A stretch of 64,000 bases of DNA from Auanema rhodensis (Eukaryota; Nematoda; Chromadorea; Rhabditida; Rhabditidae). Shown piece by piece: positions 9,041 to 21,224 of the stretch. Under the pieces are notes generated by a model. The model was given only the letters and a program-made list of their open reading frames with translations, had not been told where the DNA came from and ran no database searches. The position numbers were made by a program, and so were the translations under genes. The stretch is taken from assembly GCA_964057225.1 (NCBI GenBank), contig OZ059895.1, positions 3,224,001 through 3,288,000 on the forward strand, written 5' to 3'. Every line of letters begins with the position of its first letter. Positions within the stretch are counted from its first letter, which is position 1.

Positions 9041-11140
9041 AACTTTGATTTTTGTACACCCATAAATTATACGCAGCACAGGTTACACTTAAATAATGAA
9101 CTGACCGACTAATCAGACATGGATCTTTCCTAGTTCTGTTGCTTGAATGGATGTTTTCCTACGTAGGCTAGTAAAACATGCCCTTCAAAGCATCAGAACA
9201 TGTGATCACATTCCAATTTTTTTGTATCTATCTTGTGAAGATAGTAATATATCATATGTTGAACACTATGTTGGAAAGATTTTAATTCAGATTTTCGAAC
9301 TTTTATTCAGTTTGTTTTTTAAACTTTGATTAAGAACTTTGATTTTTGTACACCCATAAATTATACGCAGCACAGGTTACCCTTAATTAATGAACTGACC
9401 GACTAATCAGACATGGATCTTTCCAAGTTCTGTTGCTTGAACGGATGTTTTCCTACGAAGGCTAGTAAAACATGCCCTTCAAAGCATCAGAACATGTGAT
9501 CACATTCCAATATTTTTGTATCTATCTTGTAAAGATAGTAATATATCATATGTTGAACACTATGTTGGAAAGATTTTAATTCAGATTTTCTAACTTTTAT
9601 TCAGTTTGTTTTCTAAACTTTGATTAAGAACTTTGATTTTTGTACACCCATAAATTATACGCAGCACAGGTTACCCTTGAATAATGAACTGACCGACTAA
9701 TCAGACATGGATCTTTCCTAGTTCTGTTGCTTGAATGGATGTTTTCCTACGTAGGCTAGTAAAACATGCCCTTCAAAGCATCAGAACATGTGATCACATT
9801 CCAATTTTTTTGAAATCTATCTTGTAAAGATAGTAATAAACTTTGATTTTTGTACACCCATAAATTATACGCAGCACAGGTTACCCTTAAATAATGAACT
9901 GACCGACTAATCAGACATGGATCTTTCCTAGTTCTGTTGCTTGAATGGATGTTTTCCTACGTAGGCTAGTAAAACATGCCCTTCAAAGCATCAGAACATG
10001 TGATCACATTCCAATTTTTTTGTATCTATCTTGTAAAGATAATAATATATCATATGTTGAACACTATGTTGGAAAGATTTTAATTCACATTTTTTCAACT
10101 TTCACTCAATTTGTTTTCTAAACTTTGATTAAGAACTTTGATTTTTGTACACCCATAAATTATACGCAGCACAGGTTACTCTTGAATAATGAACTGACCG
10201 ACTAATCAGACATGGATCTTTCCTAGTTCTGTTGCTTGAATGGATGTTTTCCTACGTAGGCTAGTAAAACATGCCCTTCAAAGCATCAGAACATGTGATC
10301 ACATTCCAATTTTTTTGTATCTATCTTGTAAAGATAGTAATAAACTTTGATTTTTGTACACCCATAAATTATACGCAGCACAGGTTACCCTTAAATAATG
10401 AACTGACCGACTAATCAGACATGGATCTTTCCTAGTTCTGTTGCTTGAATGGATGTTTTCCTACGTAGGCTAGTAAAACATGCCCTTCAAAGCATCAGAA
10501 CATGTGACCACATTCCAATTTTTTTGTATCTATCTTGTAAAGATAATAATATATCATATGTTGAACACAATGTTGGAAAGATTTTAATTCACATTTTTTC
10601 AACTTTCACTCAATTTGTTTTCTAAACTTTGATTAAGAACTTTGATTTTTGTACACCCATAAATTATACGCAGCACAGGTTACCCTTGAATAATGAACTG
10701 ACCGACTAATCAGACATGGATCTTTCCTAGTTCTGTTGCTTGAATGGATGTTTTCCTACGTAGGCTAGTAAAACATGCCCTTCAAAGCATCAGAACATGT
10801 GATCACATTCCAATTTTTTTGTATCTATCTTGTAAAGATAGTAATAAACTTTGATTTTTGTACACCCATAAATTATACGCAGCACAGGTTACCCTTAAAT
10901 AATGAACTGACCGTCTAATCAGACATGGATCTTCCCAAGTTCTGTTGCTTGAATGGATGTTTTCCTACGTAGGCTAGTAAAACATGCCCTTCAAAGCATC
11001 AGAACATGTGATCACATTCCAATTTTTTTGTATCTATCTTGTAAAGATAGTAATATATCATATGTTGAACACTATGTTGGAAAGATTTTAATTCAGATTT
11101 TCTAACTTTTATTCAGTTTGTTTTTTAAACTTTGATTAAG
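9041..11140 (+). repeat. HOR block A4: ttacactt monomer plus 1806-bp 7-mer
   Basis: Monomer starts: 9041, 9335, 9629s, 9839, 10134s, 10343, 10638s, 10847. The seven monomers 9335-11140 sum to 1806 bp and are repeated head to tail at 11141-12946, differing in the first box ('gtacaccc' here, 'gtacaatc' there). The monomer at 9041 is like 50 but has 'ttttcgaac' rather than 'tttacgaac'. Confidence 0.9.
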
Positions 11141-12946
11141 AACTTTGATTTTTGTACAATCATAAATTATACGCAGCACAGGTTACCCTTAATTAATGAA
11201 CTGACCGACTAATCAGACATGGATCTTTCCAAGTTCTGTTGCTTGAACGGATGTTTTCCTACGAAGGCTAGTAAAACATGCCCTTCAAAGCATCAGAACA
11301 TGTGATCACATTCCAATATTTTTGTATCTATCTTGTAAAGATAGTAATATATCATATGTTGAACACTATGTTGGAAAGATTTTAATTCAGATTTTCTAAC
11401 TTTTATTCAGTTTGTTTTCTAAACTTTGATTAAGAACTTTGATTTTTGTACACCCATAAATTATACGCAGCACAGGTTACCCTTGAATAATGAACTGACC
11501 GACTAATCAGACATGGATCTTTCCTAGTTCTGTTGCTTGAATGGATGTTTTCCTACGTAGGCTAGTAAAACATGCCCTTCAAAGCATCAGAACATGTGAT
11601 CACATTCCAATTTTTTTGAAATCTATCTTGTAAAGATAGTAATAAACTTTGATTTTTGTACACCCATAAATTATACGCAGCACAGGTTACCCTTAAATAA
11701 TGAACTGACCGACTAATCAGACATGGATCTTTCCTAGTTCTGTTGCTTGAATGGATGTTTTCCTACGTAGGCTAGTAAAACATGCCCTTCAAAGCATCAG
11801 AACATGTGATCACATTCCAATTTTTTTGTATCTATCTTGTAAAGATAATAATATATCATATGTTGAACACTATGTTGGAAAGATTTTAATTCACATTTTT
11901 TCAACTTTCACTCAATTTGTTTTCTAAACTTTGATTAAGAACTTTGATTTTTGTACACCCATAAATTATACGCAGCACAGGTTACTCTTGAATAATGAAC
12001 TGACCGACTAATCAGACATGGATCTTTCCTAGTTCTGTTGCTTGAATGGATGTTTTCCTACGTAGGCTAGTAAAACATGCCCTTCAAAGCATCAGAACAT
12101 GTGATCACATTCCAATTTTTTTGTATCTATCTTGTAAAGATAGTAATAAACTTTGATTTTTGTACACCCATAAATTATACGCAGCACAGGTTACCCTTAA
12201 ATAATGAACTGACCGACTAATCAGACATGGATCTTTCCTAGTTCTGTTGCTTGAATGGATGTTTTCCTACGTAGGCTAGTAAAACATGCCCTTCAAAGCA
12301 TCAGAACATGTGACCACATTCCAATTTTTTTGTATCTATCTTGTAAAGATAATAATATATCATATGTTGAACACAATGTTGGAAAGATTTTAATTCACAT
12401 TTTTTCAACTTTCACTCAATTTGTTTTCTAAACTTTGATTAAGAACTTTGATTTTTGTACACCCATAAATTATACGCAGCACAGGTTACCCTTGAATAAT
12501 GAACTGACCGACTAATCAGACATGGATCTTTCCTAGTTCTGTTGCTTGAATGGATGTTTTCCTACGTAGGCTAGTAAAACATGCCCTTCAAAGCATCAGA
12601 ACATGTGATCACATTCCAATTTTTTTGTATCTATCTTGTAAAGATAGTAATAAACTTTGATTTTTGTACACCCATAAATTATACGCAGCACAGGTTACCC
12701 TTAAATAATGAACTGACCGTCTAATCAGACATGGATCTTCCCAAGTTCTGTTGCTTGAATGGATGTTTTCCTACGTAGGCTAGTAAAACATGCCCTTCAA
12801 AGCATCAGAACATGTGATCACATTCCAATTTTTTTGTATCTATCTTGTAAAGATAGTAATATATCATATGTTGAACACTATGTTGGAAAGATTTTAATTC
12901 AGATTTTCTAACTTTTATTCAGTTTGTTTTTTAAACTTTGATTAAG
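11141..12946 (+). repeat. HOR 7-mer, 1806 bp, copy 2
   Basis: Monomer starts: 11141, 11435s, 11645, 11940s, 12149, 12444s, 12653. The order is aatc/T-acgaagg-aatatt, gaaatc-short, ataat-295, ttactc-short, gaccac-295, G-short, gtct-cccaag. The same seven follow at 14543-16348 (offset 3402) and precede at 9335-11140. Confidence 0.92.
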
Positions 12947-14542
12947 AACTTTGATTTTTGTACAATCATAAATTATACGCAGCACAGGTTACCCTTAAAT
13001 AATGAACTGACCGACTAATCAGACATGGATCTTTCCTAGTTCTGTTGCTTGAACGGATGTTTTCCTACGAAGGCTAGTAAAACATGCCCTTCAAAGCATC
13101 AGAACATGTGATCACATTCCAATTTTTTTGTATCTATCTTGTAAAGATAGTAATATATCATATGTTGAACACTATGTTGGAAAGATTTTAATTCAGATTT
13201 TCTAACTTTTATTCAGTTTGTTTTTTAAACTTTGATTAAGAACTTTGATTTTTGTACAATCATAAATTATACGCAGCACAGGTTACCCTTAAATAATGAA
13301 CTGACCGACTAATCAGACATGGATCTTTCCTAGTTCTGTTGCTTGAATGGATGTTTTCCTACGTAGGCTAGTAAAACATGCCCTTCAAAGCATCAGAACA
13401 TGTGATCACATTCCAATTTTTTTGTATCTATCTTGTAAAGATAATAATATATCATATGTTGAACACTATGTTGGAAAGATTTTAATTCACATTTTTTCAA
13501 CTTTCACTCAATTTGTTTTCTAAACTTTGATTAAGAACTTTGATTTTTGTACACCCATAAATTATACGCAGCACAGGTTACTCTTGAATAATGAACTGAC
13601 CGACTAATCAGACATGGATCTTTCCTAGTTCTGTTGCTTGAATGGATGTTTTCCTACGTAGGCTAGTAAAACATGCCCTTCAAAGCATCAGAACATGTGA
13701 TCACATTCCAATTTTTTTGTATCTATCTTGTAAAGATAGTAATAAACTTTGATTTTTGTACACCCATAAATTATACGCAGCACAGGTTACCCTTAAATAA
13801 TGAACTGACCGACTAATCAGACATGGATCTTTCCTAGTTCTGTTGCTTGAATGGATGTTTTCCTACGTAGGCTAGTAAAACATGCCCTTCAAAGCATCAG
13901 AACATGTGACCACATTCCAATTTTTTTGTATCTATCTTGTAAAGATAATAATATATCATATGTTGAACACAATGTTGGAAAGATTTTAATTCACATTTTT
14001 TCAACTTTCACTCAATTTGTTTTCTAAACTTTGATTAAGAACTTTGATTTTTGTACACCCATAAATTATACGCAGCACAGGTTACCCTTGAATAATGAAC
14101 TGACCGACTAATCAGACATGGATCTTTCCTAGTTCTGTTGCTTGAATGGATGTTTTCCTACGTAGGCTAGTAAAACATGCCCTTCAAAGCATCAGAACAT
14201 GTGATCACATTCCAATTTTTTTGTATCTATCTTGTAAAGATAGTAATAAACTTTGATTTTTGTACACCCATAAATTATACGCAGCACAGGTTACCCTTAA
14301 ATAATGAACTGACCGTCTAATCAGACATGGATCTTCCCAAGTTCTGTTGCTTGAATGGATGTTTTCCTACGTAGGCTAGTAAAACATGCCCTTCAAAGCA
14401 TCAGAACATGTGATCACATTCCAATTTTTTTGTATCTATCTTGTAAAGATAGTAATATATCATATGTTGAACACTATGTTGGAAAGATTTTAATTCAGAT
14501 TTTCTAACTTTTATTCAGTTTGTTTTTTAAACTTTGATTAAG
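12947..14542 (+). repeat. Variant 6-mer, 1596 bp, between two 1806-bp HOR copies
   Basis: Monomer starts: 12947, 13241, 13536s, 13745, 14040s, 14249. The last four equal monomers 4-7 of the 1806-bp unit. The first two are the aatc/acgg/acgaagg and aatc/ataat-295 monomers seen at 6560 and 7444. It reads as an 1806-bp unit whose front was replaced by a segment of block A3. Confidence 0.88.
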
Positions 14543-16348
14543 AACTTTGATTTTTGTACAATCATAAATTATACGCAGCACAGGTTACCCTTAATTAATG
14601 AACTGACCGACTAATCAGACATGGATCTTTCCAAGTTCTGTTGCTTGAACGGATGTTTTCCTACGAAGGCTAGTAAAACATGCCCTTCAAAGCATCAGAA
14701 CATGTGATCACATTCCAATATTTTTGTATCTATCTTGTAAAGATAGTAATATATCATATGTTGAACACTATGTTGGAAAGATTTTAATTCAGATTTTCTA
14801 ACTTTTATTCAGTTTGTTTTCTAAACTTTGATTAAGAACTTTGATTTTTGTACACCCATAAATTATACGCAGCACAGGTTACCCTTGAATAATGAACTGA
14901 CCGACTAATCAGACATGGATCTTTCCTAGTTCTGTTGCTTGAATGGATGTTTTCCTACGTAGGCTAGTAAAACATGCCCTTCAAAGCATCAGAACATGTG
15001 ATCACATTCCAATTTTTTTGAAATCTATCTTGTAAAGATAGTAATAAACTTTGATTTTTGTACACCCATAAATTATACGCAGCACAGGTTACCCTTAAAT
15101 AATGAACTGACCGACTAATCAGACATGGATCTTTCCTAGTTCTGTTGCTTGAATGGATGTTTTCCTACGTAGGCTAGTAAAACATGCCCTTCAAAGCATC
15201 AGAACATGTGATCACATTCCAATTTTTTTGTATCTATCTTGTAAAGATAATAATATATCATATGTTGAACACTATGTTGGAAAGATTTTAATTCACATTT
15301 TTTCAACTTTCACTCAATTTGTTTTCTAAACTTTGATTAAGAACTTTGATTTTTGTACACCCATAAATTATACGCAGCACAGGTTACTCTTGAATAATGA
15401 ACTGACCGACTAATCAGACATGGATCTTTCCTAGTTCTGTTGCTTGAATGGATGTTTTCCTACGTAGGCTAGTAAAACATGCCCTTCAAAGCATCAGAAC
15501 ATGTGATCACATTCCAATTTTTTTGTATCTATCTTGTAAAGATAGTAATAAACTTTGATTTTTGTACACCCATAAATTATACGCAGCACAGGTTACCCTT
15601 AAATAATGAACTGACCGACTAATCAGACATGGATCTTTCCTAGTTCTGTTGCTTGAATGGATGTTTTCCTACGTAGGCTAGTAAAACATGCCCTTCAAAG
15701 CATCAGAACATGTGACCACATTCCAATTTTTTTGTATCTATCTTGTAAAGATAATAATATATCATATGTTGAACACAATGTTGGAAAGATTTTAATTCAC
15801 ATTTTTTCAACTTTCACTCAATTTGTTTTCTAAACTTTGATTAAGAACTTTGATTTTTGTACACCCATAAATTATACGCAGCACAGGTTACCCTTGAATA
15901 ATGAACTGACCGACTAATCAGACATGGATCTTTCCTAGTTCTGTTGCTTGAATGGATGTTTTCCTACGTAGGCTAGTAAAACATGCCCTTCAAAGCATCA
16001 GAACATGTGATCACATTCCAATTTTTTTGTATCTATCTTGTAAAGATAGTAATAAACTTTGATTTTTGTACACCCATAAATTATACGCAGCACAGGTTAC
16101 CCTTAAATAATGAACTGACCGTCTAATCAGACATGGATCTTCCCAAGTTCTGTTGCTTGAATGGATGTTTTCCTACGTAGGCTAGTAAAACATGCCCTTC
16201 AAAGCATCAGAACATGTGATCACATTCCAATTTTTTTGTATCTATCTTGTAAAGATAGTAATATATCATATGTTGAACACTATGTTGGAAAGATTTTAAT
16301 TCAGATTTTCTAACTTTTATTCAGTTTGTTTTTTAAACTTTGATTAAG
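14543..16348 (+). repeat. HOR 7-mer, 1806 bp, copy 3
   Basis: Monomer starts: 14543, 14837s, 15047, 15342s, 15551, 15846s, 16055. Monomer-for-monomer match to 11141-12946. Its last monomer also begins the long segment shared with 6266-9040. Confidence 0.92.
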
Positions 16349-18829
16349 AACTTTGATTTTTGTACAATCATAAATTATACGCAGCACAGGTTACCCTTAA
16401 ATAATGAACTGACCGACTAATCAGACATGGATCTTTCCTAGTTCTGTTGCTTGAACGGATGTTTTCCTACGAAGGCTAGTAAAACATGCCCTTCAAAGCA
16501 TCAGAACATGTGATCACATTCCAATTTTTTTGTATCTATCTTGTAAAGATAGTAATATATCATATGTTGAACACTATGTTGGAAAGATTTTAATTCAGAT
16601 TTTCTAACTTTTATTCAGTTTGTTTTTTAAACTTTGATTAAGAACTTTGATTTTTGTACAATCATAAATTATACGCAGCACAGGTTACCCTTAAATAATG
16701 AACTGACCGACTAATCAGACATGGATCTTTCCTAGTTCTGTTGCTTGAATGGATGTTTTCCTACGTAGGCTAGTAAAACATGCCCTTCAAAGCATCAGAA
16801 CATGTGATCACATTCCAATTTTTTTGAAATCTATCTTGTAAAGATAGTAATATATCATATGTTGAACACTATGTTGGAAAGATTTTAATTCAGATTTTTT
16901 CAACTTTCACTCAGTTTGTTTTCTAAACTTTGATTAAGAACCTTGTTGTTTGTACACCCATAAAATATACGCAGCACAGGTTACCCTTAAATAATGAACT
17001 GACCGTCTAATCAGACATGGATCTTCCCAAGTTCTGTTGCTTGAATGGATGTTTTCCTACGTAGGCTAGTAAAACATGCCCTTCAAAGCATCAGAACATG
17101 TGATCACATTCCAATTTTTTTGTATCTATCTTGTAAAGATAGTAATATATCATATGTTGAACACTATGTTGGAAAGATTTTAATTCAGATTTTCTAACTT
17201 TTATTCAGTTTGTTTTTTAAACTTTGATTAAGAACTTTGATTTTTGTACAATCATAAATTATACGCAGCACAGGTTACCCTTAAATAATGAACTGACCGA
17301 CTAATCAGACATGGATCTTTCCTAGTTCTGTTGCTTGAATGGATGTTTTCCTACGTAGGCTAGTAAAACATGCCCTTCAAAGCATCAGAACATGTGATCA
17401 CATTCCAATTTTTTTGTATCTATCTTGTAAAGATAATAATATATCATATGTTGAACACTATGTTGGAAAGATTTTAATTCACATTTTTTCAACTTTCACT
17501 CAATTTGTTTTCTAAACTTTGATTAAGAACTTTGATTTTTGTACACCCATAAATTATACGCAGCACAGGTTACCCTTGAATAATGAACTGACCGACTAAT
17601 CAGACATGGATCTTTCCTAGTTCTGTTGCTTGAATGGATGTTTTCCTACGTAGGCTAGTAAAACATGCCCTTCAAAGCATCAGAACATGTGATCACATTC
17701 CAATTTTTTTGTATCTATCTTGTAAAGATAGTAATAAACTTTGATTTTTGTACACCCATAAATTATACGCAGCACAGGTTACCCTTAAATAATGAACTGA
17801 CCGACTAATCAGACATGGATCTTTCCTAGTTCTGTTGCTTGAATGGATGTTTTCCTACGTAGGCTAGTAAAACATGCCCTTCAAAGCATCAGAACATGTG
17901 ACCACATTCCAATTTTTTTGTATCTATCTTGTAAAGATAATAATATATCATATGTTGAACACAATGTTGGAAAGATTTTAATTCACATTTTTTCAACTTT
18001 CACTCAATTTGTTTTCTAAACTTTGATTAAGAACTTTGATTTTTGTACACCCATAAATTATACGCAGCACAGGTTACCCTTGAATAATGAACTGACCGAC
18101 TAATCAGACATGGATCTTTCCTAGTTCTGTTGCTTGAATGGATGTTTTCCTACGTAGGCTAGTAAAACATGCCCTTCAAAGCATCAGAACATGTGATCAC
18201 ATTCCAATTTTTTTGAAATCTATCTTGTAAAGATAGTAATAAACTTTGATTTTTGTACACCCATAAATTATACGCAGCACAGGTTACCCTTAAATAATGA
18301 ACTGACCGACTAATCAGACATGGATCTTTCCTAGTTCTGTTGCTTGAATGGATGTTTTCCTACGTAGGCTAGTAAAACATGCCCTTCAAAGCATCAGAAC
18401 ATGTGATCACATTCCAATTTTTTTGTATCTTTCTTGTAAAGATAGTAATATATCATATGTTGAACACTATGTTGGAAAGATTTTAATTCAGATTTTCGAA
18501 CTTTTATTCAGTTTGTTTTTTAAACTTTGATTAAGAACTTTGATTTTTGTACACCCATAAATTATACGCAGCACAGGTTACCCTTAATTAATGAACTGAC
18601 CGACTAATCAGACATGGATCTTTCCAAGTTCTGTTGCTTGAACGGATGTTTTCCTACGAAGGCTAGTAAAACATGCCCTTCAAAGCATCAGAACATGTGA
18701 TCACATTCCAATATTTTTGTATCTATCTTGTAAAGATAGTAATATATCATATGTTGAACACTATGTTGGAAAGATTTTAATTCAGATTTTCTAACTTTTA
18801 TTCAGTTTGTTTTTTAAACTTTGATTAAG
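16349..18829 (+). repeat. HOR block A8: copy of 6560-9040
   Basis: Monomer starts: 16349, 16643, 16939, 17233, 17528s, 17737, 18032s, 18242, 18536. Each corresponds to a block A3 monomer at offset 9789, including the rare 296-bp and 'aaccttgttg' forms. Confidence 0.92.
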
Positions 18830-21224
18830 AACTTTGATTTTTGTACACCCATAAATTATACGCAGCACAGGTTACACTTAAATAATGAACTGACCGACTA
18901 ATCAGACATGGATCTTTCCTAGTTCTGTTGCTTGAATGGATGTTTTCCTACGTAGGCTAGTAAAACATGCCCTTCAAAGCATCAGAACATGTGATCACAT
19001 TCCAATTTTTTTGTATCTATCTTGTGAAGATAGTAATATATCATATGTTGAACACTATGTTGGAAAGATTTTAATTCAGATTTACGAACTTTTATTCAGT
19101 TTGTTTTTTAAACTTTGATTAAGAACTTTGATTTTTGTACACCCATAAATTATACGCAGCACAGGTTACCCTTAATTAATGAACTGACCGACTAATCAGA
19201 CATGGATCTTTCCAAGTTCTGTTGCTTGAACGGATGTTTTCCTACGTAGGCTAGTAAAACATGCCCTTCAAAGCATCAGAACATGTGATCACATTCCAAT
19301 TTTTTTGTATCTATCTTGTAAAGATAGTAATATATCATATGTTGAACACTATGTTGGAAAGATTTTAATTCAGATTTTCTAACTTTTATTCAGTTTGTTT
19401 TCTAAACTTTGATTAAGAACTTTGATTTTTGTACACCCATAAATTATACGCAGCACAGGTTACCCTTGAATAATGAACTGACCGACTAATCAGACATGGA
19501 TCTTTCCTAGTTCTGTTGCTTGAATGGATGTTTTCCTACGTAGGCTAGTAAAACATGCCCTTCAAAGCATCAGAACATGTGATCACATTCCAATTTTTTT
19601 GAAATCTATCTTGTAAAGATAGTAATAAACTTTGATTTTTGTACACCCATAAATTATACGCAGCACAGGTTACCCTTAAATAATGAACTGACCGACTAAT
19701 CAGACATGGATCTTTCCTAGTTCTGTTGCTTGAATGGATGTTTTCCTACGTAGGCTAGTAAAACATGCCCTTCAAAGCATCAGAACATGTGATCACATTC
19801 CAATTTTTTTGTATCTATCTTGTAAAGATAATAATATATCATATGTTGAACACTATGTTGGAAAGATTTTAATTCACATTTTTTCAACTTTCACTCAATT
19901 TGTTTTCTAAACTTTGATTAAGAACTTTGATTTTTGTACACCCATAAATTATACGCAGCACAGGTTACTCTTGAATAATGAACTGACCGACTAATCAGAC
20001 ATGGATCTTTCCTAGTTCTGTTGCTTGAATGGATGTTTTCCTACGTAGGCTAGTAAAACATGCCCTTCAAAGCATCAGAACATGTGATCACATTCCAATT
20101 TTTTTGTATCTATCTTGTAAAGATAGTAATAAACTTTGATTTTTGTACACCCATAAATTATACGCAGCACAGGTTACCCTTAAATAATGAACTGACCGAC
20201 TAATCAGACATGGATCTTTCCTAGTTCTGTTGCTTGAATGGATGTTTTCCTACGTAGGCTAGTAAAACATGCCCTTCAAAGCATCAGAACATGTGACCAC
20301 ATTCCAATTTTTTTGTATCTATCTTGTAAAGATAATAATATATCATATGTTGAACACAATGTTGGAAAGATTTTAATTCACATTTTTTCAACTTTCACTC
20401 AATTTGTTTTCTAAACTTTGATTAAGAACTTTGATTTTTGTACACCCATAAATTATACGCAGCACAGGTTACCCTTGAATAATGAACTGACCGACTAATC
20501 AGACATGGATCTTTCCTAGTTCTGTTGCTTGAATGGATGTTTTCCTACGTAGGCTAGTAAAACATGCCCTTCAAAGCATCAGAACATGTGATCACATTCC
20601 AATTTTTTTGAAATCTATCTTGTAAAGATAGTAATAAACTTTGATTTTTGTACACCCATAAATTATACGCAGCACAGGTTACCCTTAAATAATGAACTGA
20701 CCGACTAATCAGACATGGATCTTTCCTAGTTCTGTTGCTTGAATGGATGTTTTCCTACGTAGGCTAGTAAAACATGCCCTTCAAAGCATCAGAACATGTG
20801 ATCACATTCCAATTTTTTTGTATCTTTCTTGTAAAGATAGTAATATATCATATGTTGAACACTATGTTGGAAAGATTTTAATTCAGATTTTCGAACTTTT
20901 ATTCAGTTTGTTTTTTAAACTTTGATTAAGAACTTTGATTTTTGTACACCCATAAATTATACGCAGCACAGGTTACCCTTAATTAATGAACTGACCGACT
21001 AATCAGACATGGATCTTTCCAAGTTCTGTTGCTTGAACGGATGTTTTCCTACGAAGGCTAGTAAAACATGCCCTTCAAAGCATCAGAACATGTGATCACA
21101 TTCCAATATTTTTGTATCTATCTTGTAAAGATAGTAATATATCATATGTTGAACACTATGTTGGAAAGATTTTAATTCAGATTTTCTAACTTTTATTCAG
21201 TTTGTTTTTTAAACTTTGATTAAG
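18830..21224 (+). repeat. HOR block A9: 9-mer, 2395 bp, copy of 50-2444
   Basis: Monomer starts: 18830, 19124, 19418s, 19628, 19923s, 20132, 20427s, 20637, 20931. Matches block A1 at offset 18780 with the same subfamily in every slot, including the GTG hairpin loop and 'tttacgaac' of the first monomer. Confidence 0.93.
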
